Source: Chitinimonas koreensis
GTDB taxonomy: Bacteria > Pseudomonadota > Gammaproteobacteria > Burkholderiales > Chitinimonadaceae
Reading direction: 5' to 3'
Length of the DNA stretch: 64,000 nt
NCBI RefSeq assembly: GCF_014353015.1
Contig: NZ_CP060704.1
Location: 310,001-374,000 of the forward strand
Numbering within the stretch: position 1 is the first letter of the stretch; every line of letters starts with the position of its first letter. A program made the translations under genes and the position numbers. Below the pieces are notes generated by a model, which was not told where the DNA came from, ran no database searches, and worked only from the letters and a program-made list of their open reading frames with translations. Positions 7,269-14,619 of this stretch are shown in pieces.

Positions 7269-8203
7269 TCATTCCGCCGCGGCGATCTGCTCGCCGTAGT
7301 ACCACTTGGCCCGCAGCGAACCCCACGCGCCCACTTGCCGGGCGCCTCGACGATGTCCTGCTCCAGCGCGGCGTTGAGCCGGTCGGCCAGCCAGCTGACG
7401 CGGTCCTCGTGCGGGCAGTCGGCCGGGTCGATCGGTTCGCCGAAACGGGTCTCGAAGCCGCCGCCGACGTAGCGCGTGGTGCAGGTCAGCACCGGCGAGC
7501 CGGTCTTGTCGGCCATCATCAGCGCGCCGGCGGCGAGGCAGGACGGCCGGCCGAAGAAGGGCGCCGGCACCATCATCAGGTCGGCGTCGACGTAGTCGAC
7601 CATGCAGACCACCACCCGGTTGCGGCGCAGCGCCAGCAGGAAATCGAGTGCGGCCCGCCGGTCGCCGGTCTCGATGAACTGGAACGGCCGGCCGCCGATC
7701 GCCAGCGTGCGGCGGTAGAGCGCGTCGAACAGCGGGTCGGCCGAGTCGACCGGCGGCCGCACCAGCGTGAACTGGCTCGCCTCGGCCTGCGCTGCGCCGG
7801 CCAGCGGCGCCATCATCCCGTAGTAGAAGCAGGAGAAATTGGACGCCGCCAGCACCACGCCGCGGCCATGGGCCATCGCCGCGGCCAGCCGGTCCTCGCC
7901 GACGCAGCGGTTGCGGCTGGCGTTGAGCCGCTCGAGCCGCCGCGCCGGGGCGTGCAGCAGGTAGGCGCTGTCGAAGGCGTACAGCGTGGACGTCACCACC
8001 GCGCGCCAGGCGATCGCGTGGCCGCGCCAGAAGCCGACGCCGAGCGCGTCGCGGATCAGCGGCAGGATGTCGCTGCGGCAGTCGCTGGCGTCGGCCAGGT
8101 AGTGGGCGCTGCCGACCGCCCAGCCGATGCCGCGGTAGAGGCGGATCGGCAGGGCGCTCAGGCGGCGGCCGAAGCCGGAACGGAGCACGGAGGTCAGGTT
8201 CAT
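7269..8203 (-). CDS. LpxL/HtrB-superfamily acyltransferase-like protein lacking HX4D (one apparent frameshift)
   Basis: Read with one base restored in the GGG run at 7330-7332, this is a 311-residue protein of LpxL length ending in WGSLRAKWYYGEQIAAAE. The fold is recognisable from GRGVVLAASNFSCFYYG (residues 113-129) and from VPAPFFGRPSCLAAGALMMA followed by TGSPVLTC. In active LpxL/LPLAT enzymes the first segment carries HX4D/E. Here the His position is Asn122 and the acid position is Tyr127, so the standard catalytic dyad is absent. It may be an acyl-binding or scaffold protein, or use other chemistry. The ATG overlaps the thioredoxin-like stop (ATGA at 8200-8203). The two ordinary LpxL-type genes at 23671-25404 keep HX4D. 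Confidence 0.75.
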
Positions 8204-8688
8204 GGCCGCTGCTGCCCGGCGAGGGTCCAGGCGGCCAGCTCGCCGCGCTTCCAGCCGCTGCCGTACTTGATCTTGCCGCTCGGCACCACCAGCGCCGGCG
8301 TGGCCTTGAAGCCGAGCTGGCGGCCGAGCTGCAGGTAGCGCTCGAGCCCGGCGTCGCAGGCCGGCGCGGTCAGCTGGGCGCCTTCCATCATCTGGTCCAG
8401 CGCCTGGGCCGGGTTGCCCGAGCACAGCGCGGTGCTGGCCAGCTGCTTGGATTCGCTGGCGGTGATCGGCAGCAGGAAGACGTAGACCGTGGTGTCCTTG
8501 AGCACCTTGAGCTCGCGGTGCAGGTCGTGGCAGGCCTCGCAGCCGATGTCGGTGAAGACGGCGAGCTTCTGCTCGCCGCTGCCCTGGCGATAGACGATGG
8601 CCTGTTCGAGCGGCAGGGCGTCGAACTTGGTGTTGGTCGCGCCGCAGACGCCCAGACCGCAGGCGAGCGACATCAGAGTTTCCAGCAT
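8200..8688 (-). CDS. DsbC-like thioredoxin-fold protein
   Basis: A 162-residue single-domain thioredoxin-fold protein. AVFTDIGCEACHDLHREL contains the active-site pair Cys50-Glu-Ala-Cys53, and ATPALVVPSGKI provides the cis-Pro loop. The spacing and the long helical insert with further cysteines (ALCSGN, APACDAG) resemble the catalytic half of DsbC/DsbG, without the dimerisation domain. The N-terminus (LMSLACGLGVCGA) is weakly hydrophobic and could be a short membrane anchor; a standard signal peptide is not obvious. AAGGAGG lies nine bases before the ATG. It could reduce or oxidise the triple-cysteine peptides, an inference from context. Confidence 0.75.
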   Translation of the reverse strand: MLETLMSLACGLGVCGATNTKFDALPLEQAIVYRQGSGEQKLAVFTDIGCEACHDLHRELKVLKDTTVYVFLLPITASESKQLASTALCSGNPAQALDQMMEGAQLTAPACDAGLERYLQLGRQLGFKATPALVVPSGKIKYGSGWKRGELAAWTLAGQQRP

Positions 8689-8738
8689 CGGGGTGTTCCT
8701 CCTTGATCCATCTTCTCGTCTCTATCCGGCCGCGCCGT

Positions 8739-10387
8739 TCAGGCCGGGTCCAGCTGCGGCGCGCGCAGGCTGCCGGCGGCCGCCGGCCGGACCAGCGCCT
8801 GGCCGGCGCGCAGCTCGACCACCCGGTCGGCGCAGGCCTCGGCCTCGTCGTCGTGCGAGATCAGCAGGACGCCCAGGCCGCGGCGGCGCAGGCCGGGCAG
8901 GATGTCCTGGTAGTAGCGGCGCCGGTAGGCCGGGTCCTGGTTGGCGGCCCATTCGTCGAGCACCAGGAAGGGGCTGTCGCCGAGCAGCAGGCCGACCAGG
9001 GCGGCGCGCTGGCGCTGGCCGGTCGACAGCGCGCTGCAATCGACCCAGCCGGCGCGGAAAGGCAGGGCCGCGTCGAGGCCGAAGCTGCGCCACAGCGCCT
9101 CGGCCTCCTGCGCGGCGCCGGCGGCGGCCGGCAGGTGGATCAGCGGCTGGACGTCGTCGCTCCAGCTGGCGCCGAAGCACTCGCGGTAACGGGCCGAGCC
9201 CGCCTCCAGCGGCGCGCCGTCGAGCAGCAGGCTGCCCTCCTGCGGCCGGTAGAGGCCGGCCAGCAGCTTGGCCAGCGTGGTCTTGCCGCTGCCGTTGCCG
9301 CCCTTGAGCAGCACGATCTCGCCGCGCCGCAGCTCCAGGTCGAGCGGCCCCAGCGCGAAGCCGGGCCGGCCGGCCTCGTCGCGGTGCCGGTAGCGCGCGC
9401 CGCGCAGGCCGAGCGTCTGCACCGCGCCGACGGCGGCGGCCGGGCCGGCCGGCTCGGCGGCGGCCAGCTCGCTGCGCTGGATCTTGGCCAGCGCGGCGTC
9501 GGCCTCGAACAGCCGGGCCAGGGTGTTCAGCGCCGACGAGAACGGCGTCACCATGAACATGTAGGCCAGCACCGCGCTGCGCAGCGCCTCGCCGCCGGCC
9601 AGGCCGGCAGCCAGGCGGCGGCCAGCAGGATCGAGCCGACCGCGAGCAGGAAGGCGACCTTGGCCACCGAATCCATGCCCACGCCGAGCGAATTGCAGCG
9701 GTCGGCGTCCCGCATCACCTGCTGCACGGTGGGCCGGTACAGCTGGTCGAGGAAGGCGTCGCGCAGCGCCTGGCGCTGCTTGAGCGGCTTGGTGGCGCCG
9801 ACCAGCAGCTGGAAGCACTGCATCAGCGCCTGCCGGCCCGGCTGGGCGGCGCGCAGCCGGGTCTCGTAGCGGCCGAAGAAGACCGCCATCGCCAGCAGCG
9901 TGAGCGCCTGGCCGCCGGCCACCAGCAGGAACAGCGCCGGGCTCAGCACCGCGATGTAGGCCAGGATGGCCAGGCAGATCGACAGGTCGATCACCAGTAC
10001 CGGCAGTGCGGCGGCGCCCTGGGCCAGCCGGTTCAGGTCGTCCGACAGCAGGGTCAGCAGCGCCGCCCCGCCCAGCTTTTCCAGCCGCACCAGCTCGGTG
10101 GCCAGGATGCGCTCGCACAGCTGCTGCCGCAGCCCGGCCAGCCGGCGCTGCATCAGCCCCGCCACCAGGCTGCCCGACAGGTAGGTGAGCCCGCCGACCG
10201 CCAGTGCGCCGGCCAGGTAGGCCAGCCCCTGCGGCCCCTGGCCGAGGCTGCGCCAGCCGCCGTCGGCGAGCAGCCGGTCGATCATGCCGATGGCGCCGGC
10301 GAGCGCGGCGCCGCCCAGCATGCCGGCCAGCGCCGCGCCGGCGAGGGCGAGCGGCGAGGCGGCGGCGAGGAAGCGGACGATGCGCAT
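8739..10387 (-). CDS. PvdE/SyrD-type cyclic-peptide export ABC transporter (one apparent frameshift)
   Basis: With one base restored near 9602 this reads as a 549-residue fused permease-ATPase, the usual size of the family. Six hydrophobic segments fill the first 290 residues. The ATPase half has Walker A GGNGSGKTT, signature LSTGQRQRAALV, Walker B FLVLDEWAANQDP and the H loop ISHDDE. DEWAANQDP is close to the DEWAADQDP hallmark of PvdE, SyrD and the microviridin exporters. There is no C39 peptidase domain, so leader removal would need another enzyme; the S49 protease gene ends 13 bases upstream. Likely substrate: one or more of the small peptides of this cluster. Confidence 0.82.
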
Positions 10388-10400
10388 GGCCGGGTTCCGC

Positions 10401-11168
10401 CTACAGCTTCAGCAGCCGGCTGACCAGCTGGCCCAGCGGCAGCATCTCGGCCAGCTTGGCCAGCGGCGAAGCGCTGCGCGATTCGGTCTCGATGACGATC
10501 AGCTCGGCCTGGCCGAGTCCGGCCGTCTCGGCCAGGTGGGCGACCGCGCCGGCCATCCCGCCGGTGAGGTCGATCAGGCCCAGCGCATGGGCCTGCCGGC
10601 CCGACAGCGAGCGGCCGTCGGCCACCTGCTCGGGCAGCCGCGCCAGCTTGCGCCGCGCCACGATCCATTCGACGAACTGGGCGTGGATGTCGTCGACCAG
10701 GCCCTGCAGCGCGGCGCCGGCCGCCGCGTCGGGCGCATGGTGCAGGCTCGGCTGGTCCTTCATCGGCCCGCTCTTGACCACGTGGTGGCGGATGCCGAGC
10801 CGCTGCTCGAGGCCTTCGAGGTCGTAGCTGCCGATGATGGCGCCGACGCAGCCGACGTTGGCCGCCGGCGCCGCCACCACTACGTCGGCGGCCAGAGCCA
10901 GGTAGAAGCCGGCCGACAGCGCCATGTCCTCGATCACGGCCGCGACCGGGATGTCGGTCTCGCGCCGCAGCAGCGCCAGGGTGTCGCCGATCGACTGGGC
11001 CGCGGCCAGCGAGCCGCCTTCGCTGCAGATGCGCAGGATCAGCCCGCCGATGCGGCGCTTGTCCCATTCGACCCGCTGCACGGCCAGGAAGACCGCCAGC
11101 GCGGTGGCATCGGAAATGCGTCCGCTGATATTGAGCACCGCAATGGCGCGCGAGGCAGCACGAATCAT
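10401..11168 (-). CDS. S49-family (SppA-like) serine protease
   Basis: A 255-residue protease of the ClpP/crotonase fold. Ser85 in DMALSAGFYLALAAD fits the catalytic serine, and Lys137 in SGPMKDQPS the catalytic lysine. Their 52-residue spacing equals that of the Ser-Lys dyad in short SppA proteins as I remember it. SEGGSLAAAQSIGDTL is the usual substrate-binding segment. There is no signal peptide and no N-terminal membrane helix, so it should be cytoplasmic or peripheral. No good ribosome site precedes the ATG 11166-11168. It begins the tight gene run protease-exporter-thioredoxin-acyltransferase and may trim the small peptides before export; this role is inferred. Confidence 0.82.
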   Translation of the reverse strand: MIRAASRAIAVLNISGRISDATALAVFLAVQRVEWDKRRIGGLILRICSEGGSLAAAQSIGDTLALLRRETDIPVAAVIEDMALSAGFYLALAADVVVAAPAANVGCVGAIIGSYDLEGLEQRLGIRHHVVKSGPMKDQPSLHHAPDAAAGAALQGLVDDIHAQFVEWIVARRKLARLPEQVADGRSLSGRQAHALGLIDLTGGMAGAVAHLAETAGLGQAELIVIETESRSASPLAKLAEMLPLGQLVSRLLKL

Positions 11169-11244
11169 TCGATCGATCCGAATCGTTCAAGTTTGTTAGG
11201 ACAATGGAATTGAATTCCGGGACTAAGGAAATTGCTCCAAAATC

Positions 11245-11280
11245 GAATTGGACGGATTCGGTCGTACATTCGTCCAATTC
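11245..11280. promoter_or_regulatory. Inverted repeat in the AT-rich gap before the protease gene
   Basis: Perfect 10-bp arms (GAATTGGACG at 11245-11254, CGTCCAATTC at 11271-11280) with a 16-base loop, in a 241-base gap (11169-11409) of visibly lower GC than its surroundings. The gap is also rich in GAATTC/TCCGGAATT-like half sites. It could be an operator or an attenuator that separates the DsrE-like gene from the operon. No convincing sigma-70 promoter is seen within it. Confidence 0.45.
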
Positions 11281-11409
11281 AATCCAATTCCCTGGGTGAC
11301 CGAATTGAAAGTCAAATCGGCCCCGCTCGCCGATCGAATCGGCAAAACGAATTCCAGCGAAGTCGGGAATAATGTCCGAAGCGATTCCGGAATGAATCCG
11401 GAACGGAAA

Positions 11410-11973
11410 TCAGGGCTTCAGGTAGGCATAACCCTTGGCCTGCAGCCGCGACAGTTCGACCACGCCGGACGGCACGACCTTGACCCCGGGGATCAGGGCC
11501 GATCGATCGATATGGCGGGACAGCAGGGTGTTGTTGCAGGCCTCGAACTCGACGCCGCGGGCGATCAGCTCGCGGATGCCGGGGGCGAACTGGGTGCCGT
11601 TGCGGTCGGCCGCGTCGGCCAGCAGAAAGTCGACGCCGGGGCCGTGCCCGACCAGCACGATGCGGGCCGACGGGTCGCCCGACAGGTGGTTGGCGACGAA
11701 GCGCAAGGCCCGCGAGGCCTGCTCGACGCCTTCGCTGATGTGGTAGACGGTGAGGGTCGGCGCCGCGCTCTCGGCTTCGGCGCGGGCCGGCTGGGCGGCG
11801 GCCAGCAGCGCCAGCGCGAGGGTGGCGCGGATCAGTCCCGGCAGCGCGCGGGCGATCGGACGGTATTGGGACTGGATATAAAGAAACGCATTCCTGAACG
11901 AGCGTACAATCGAATGCGAGATATCTGAATGCATGGACGCGAATAAGCCCCGCGCCAAGTGGCGATGATCCAC
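11410..11973 (-). CDS. DsrE/DsrF-like exported protein
   Basis: I start it at the GTG 11971-11973 because AAGGAGGA lies just upstream; this gives 187 residues. A hydrophobic stretch (LIRATLALALLAAAQPARA, ending about residue 66) looks like a signal peptide with an unusually long N-terminal extension. The mature domain (LTVYHISEGVEQASRALRF, IVLVGHGPGVDFLL, GVEFEACNNTL, VPSGVVELSRLQAKGYAYLKP) matches the DsrE-fold proteins, with a single conserved Cys in EACNNT. Such proteins bind or transfer sulfur, or have unknown roles. It is preceded by a good promoter and followed by the hairpin gap, so it may lead the peptide operon or stand alone. Confidence 0.72.
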   Translation of the reverse strand: MDHRHLARGLFASMHSDISHSIVRSFRNAFLYIQSQYRPIARALPGLIRATLALALLAAAQPARAEAESAAPTLTVYHISEGVEQASRALRFVANHLSGDPSARIVLVGHGPGVDFLLADAADRNGTQFAPGIRELIARGVEFEACNNTLLSRHIDRSALIPGVKVVPSGVVELSRLQAKGYAYLKP

Positions 11974-12105
11974 TTGCTCCTCCTTGGAAAATATTCTTTG
12001 TACGTACCGCATGCGCTGCATTCTTAGATGATGCAGGAAGTGACCGCGTACCGCCCGGACTGATTCGATGTTATTGAATGCAGCCGGCTATTTATTATGG
12101 ATGAG

Positions 12106-12134
12106 ATAATTGCCGTGTTACATGCCGGTGTCAA
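12106..12134 (-). promoter_or_regulatory. Sigma-70-type promoter for the DsrE-like gene and possibly the whole peptide cluster
   Basis: On the minus strand TTGACA (12134-12129) is followed, after exactly 17 bases, by AATTAT (12111-12106). The -35 is perfect and the -10 matches at four of six positions. The predicted start of transcription is about 125 bases before the GTG at 11973. It is the best promoter seen upstream of the 11973-5704 gene run. Confidence 0.6.
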
Positions 12135-12161
12135 GCGTGAATTCACACATTAGGCAATCGC

Positions 12162-13523
12162 TTATTTACTGTTGCGTATCATGCAGAAAATGCCGGCCGC
12201 GCAGCCCCAGCCGATGGCCGGCACGATGCCCGAAAACAATGCGCAGGCGCCGACCGCCAGCGTGGCCCAGGTCGCCGCGCGCGGCATCCGCCAGGCGGCT
12301 CGCCAGGCTCCGCGCGCCAGGCCCCAGCCGACCAGCAGCAGGGTGGCCGCCATGGCGCCGGTCGGGATGTAGGCGATCGCGCCGCCGGCCAGCACGGCCA
12401 GCAGCAGCAGGAACACGCTCGACCAGACCGCGGCCAGCGGCGTGCGGGCGCCGGCGGCGACATGGGCGGCCGTGCGGTTGAACGAACCCGAGCCAGCGAA
12501 GCCGCCGCAGCAGGCCGCCGCCAGGTTGCCCAGCCCCTGCGCCCGCAGCTCGCCGCAGGGATCGTCGCGGCCGCCGGCCGGGCCGGCCAGGGTGCGGGCG
12601 ATCACCGTGGTCTGCAGCCCGCCGACCACGGCGATGGACAGCGCGCCGATCAGCAGCTGCTTGAGCACGTAGGTCTCGCCCCAGTCCAGCGCCGGCAGGC
12701 CGAACGGCAAGGGCAGCAGGGCCAGGTGGCCGACCCGCTCCAGGCCGCAGGTGGCGGCGCCGAAGACGAAATCGAGCAGCAGGCCGGCTGCGGTGCCGGC
12801 CAGCAGGGCGGCGAGCAGCGGATGGAGCCGGCCGCCGCGGCGCTGCGCCCAGAGCCCGCAGCCGATCGCCGTGGCCACCACGGCCAGCGCGTAGGGATTG
12901 CTGCGCGGCCAGCCGGCCAGCGCGTACCACGCCGGCAGCCAGGGCTCCATGCCGGCGACCGGCAGGAGGCCCAGCGCCGTCGGCAGCTGCGACACCATGA
13001 GGATGGCGCCGACGCCGAGGGTGACGCCCTGGGCGACGAAATCGGGGATCGCGCGCAGCAGGCCGGCCAGGCCGGTCAGCGCCAGGACCAGCTGGCACAG
13101 CCCGGCCAGCAGGGTCAGCCCGAGCGCCAGGCCGATGTAGTCGCTGCCCTGCGGGGTGGCCAGCGGCGCCAGCGTGGCGGCGATCAGGAGGGATACCGCG
13201 GTATTGGGCCCGGACAGCAGCAGCCGGGCGCGGCCGGCCAGTGCGGCGATCGCCACCGGCAGCACCGAGGCGTAGATGCCCATCTCGGGCGGCAGGCCGG
13301 CCAGCGTGGCCAGCGCCACGGCCTGCGGCAGCATGGTGACCGCCGACAGCCAGCCGGCGGCCAGGTCGGCGCGCCCGGCCGGCCTCGGCTCCTTCGGCCC
13401 GGCGGCCGGGGGCGTGGCCGGCCCGGCGTCGCCCGGCCCGGCGGCCTGTTCGGCCGGCGCCGGGCGGCGCAAGGCCGGCATGGGCGCGGCGACGGCGAGG
13501 CGGCGGAGGCTCCCGGTCGGCAC
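12162..13523 (-). CDS. SulP-family anion transporter without STAS domain
   Basis: A 453-residue membrane protein with about ten to twelve hydrophobic segments. The SulP signature region is clear: MLPQAVALATLAGLPPEMG, then LLSGPNTAVSLLIA and PDFVAQGVTLGVGAIL. It ends after the membrane part, so the C-terminal STAS domain normal for the family is missing, as in several short bacterial SulP proteins. The GTG start lies two bases after the cytochrome stop, with GGAG upstream, so both genes form one unit. A sulfur oxyanion such as sulfate is the likely substrate given the TsdA-like neighbour; the family also carries bicarbonate and other anions. Confidence 0.8.
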   Translation of the reverse strand: MPTGSLRRLAVAAPMPALRRPAPAEQAAGPGDAGPATPPAAGPKEPRPAGRADLAAGWLSAVTMLPQAVALATLAGLPPEMGIYASVLPVAIAALAGRARLLLSGPNTAVSLLIAATLAPLATPQGSDYIGLALGLTLLAGLCQLVLALTGLAGLLRAIPDFVAQGVTLGVGAILMVSQLPTALGLLPVAGMEPWLPAWYALAGWPRSNPYALAVVATAIGCGLWAQRRGGRLHPLLAALLAGTAAGLLLDFVFGAATCGLERVGHLALLPLPFGLPALDWGETYVLKQLLIGALSIAVVGGLQTTVIARTLAGPAGGRDDPCGELRAQGLGNLAAACCGGFAGSGSFNRTAAHVAAGARTPLAAVWSSVFLLLLAVLAGGAIAYIPTGAMAATLLLVGWGLARGAWRAAWRMPRAATWATLAVGACALFSGIVPAIGWGCAAGIFCMIRNSK

Positions 13524-13525
13524 CC

Positions 13526-14350
13526 CTAGTTCTCCAGCAGGCCGCGCAGGAGGCCCTTGCGCGGATCGGGCCAGCGCTCCTGCAAGGTGATCCAGGCCGC
13601 CAGGTCGAGCGCCGACTGGTCGTCGAGATCAGGCCGGCCATAGGGCATGTTGGCCTTGAGGAAGCCGGCCATCAGGTCGATCCGGTTGAGCCCGGCGCCC
13701 TTGTTGAAGCTGCGCGCGCCCCACAGCGGCGGGAAACCGGCCTGGCCTTCGCCGTCGCGGCCGTGGCAGCTGGCGCAGCGCTGGGCGTAGAGCACCTTGC
13801 CGCGCTGCGGATCGGGATCGGCGCCGGTCCGCGGCACGGTGGGGAAGCCGCGGCCGGGCAGCGACTGGCCGACCGGCACGCCGCGCGACAGCCAGTGGGC
13901 ATAGGCCATCAGCGCCTTCACCTCCTGGCTGTCGGCCGGCGGCGGAAAGCCGTTGAGGCTGAAGCGGAAGCACTGCTGGATGCGTTCGTCGAAGCCGGCG
14001 ACGCGGTCGCTCTTGGCCAGGTAGGCCGGATACATGCCCCAGGCCGCCCACATCGGCGCGGCGCCGGCGCGGCGGCCGGCGTCCAGGTGGCAGCTGCCGC
14101 ACGACAGCGCATTGCCGCTGTAGCGGCGGGCCTGGTTGGGGGTGTCGGTGAAGATGCGGTAGCCCTGCCGGACCAGCTCGCCGTACTTGTCGCGCGGCAG
14201 GTCTTCGAGCCGCTGGGGATTGCCGCCGGGCGTCGAGGCGGCCGCCGGCCAGGCCAGCAGCGAGGCCAGGCCGGCGCCGGCCAGCAGGCGGGCGATGGCC
14301 GTGCCGCGGCGGTACGGCGCGTGCCCGTTGGCGGGCAGGGATCGTTCCAC
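13526..14350 (-). CDS. Dihaem cytochrome c, TsdA-like (thiosulfate dehydrogenase)
   Basis: An exported protein of about 274 residues with two haem c sites, CGSCH and CASCH. Several blocks match TsdA as I remember it: YGELVRQGYRIFTDT before the first haem, RIQQCFRFSLNG between the haems (its Cys fits the unusual distal ligand of TsdA haem 1), and FPPLWGARSFNKGAGLNR after the second haem. TsdA oxidises thiosulfate to tetrathionate in the periplasm. I choose the GTG 14348-14350, because GGAG and AGGA precede it; the ATG at 14365 lies at the end of a small hairpin with no ribosome site. The coupled SulP gene fits sulfur oxyanion metabolism. Confidence 0.72.
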   Translation of the reverse strand: MERSLPANGHAPYRRGTAIARLLAGAGLASLLAWPAAASTPGGNPQRLEDLPRDKYGELVRQGYRIFTDTPNQARRYSGNALSCGSCHLDAGRRAGAAPMWAAWGMYPAYLAKSDRVAGFDERIQQCFRFSLNGFPPPADSQEVKALMAYAHWLSRGVPVGQSLPGRGFPTVPRTGADPDPQRGKVLYAQRCASCHGRDGEGQAGFPPLWGARSFNKGAGLNRIDLMAGFLKANMPYGRPDLDDQSALDLAAWITLQERWPDPRKGLLRGLLEN

Positions 14351-14432
14351 GTGTCCTCGCTCCATCCCGTTGACGGGATTGCCGGCGTTGACGCGGCCAT
14401 GGGCAGCCGCGTTGCCGTTCTTATATCTATGA

Positions 14433-14449
14433 CGATCGGCTGCCGATCG
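14433..14449. promoter_or_regulatory. Palindrome in the tsdA-like/creD intergenic region
   Basis: CGATCGGC-T-GCCGATCG is a perfect 8-bp dyad around one base, in the 269-base gap between two divergent genes. Its compact form suggests a binding site for a dimeric regulator. The same gap has TTCAC (14537-14541) followed five bases later by TTCAT, close to the TTCAC-N6-TTCAC box bound by CreB but with the wrong spacing. Confidence 0.4.
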
Positions 14450-14619
14450 ATATTCGGTCGTATGCCGGAAAGCTATGTTTCTAGGCCACATTGGCCGCGC
14501 CGGCAAGCCGTGCCGCTGGCAACAAATACCGGCGACTTCACACGGCTTCATTTTCGGCGCATCAAACCCGCATACGGCTTGGCCACACTCCGGCGGTCAC
14601 ATTCATCAAGGGGAGTGTC

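Noticed and set aside
7269..10387. Pseudogenes in the peptide cluster
   Set aside because: The two frameshifts are single-base deletions like those in hslU and thiC, and the remaining sequence is conserved, so sequencing error is likelier.
11881..12021. Start of the DsrE-like gene at the ATGs 12021 or 11934
   Set aside because: Neither has a ribosome site, whereas the GTG at 11973 has AAGGAGGA at good spacing.
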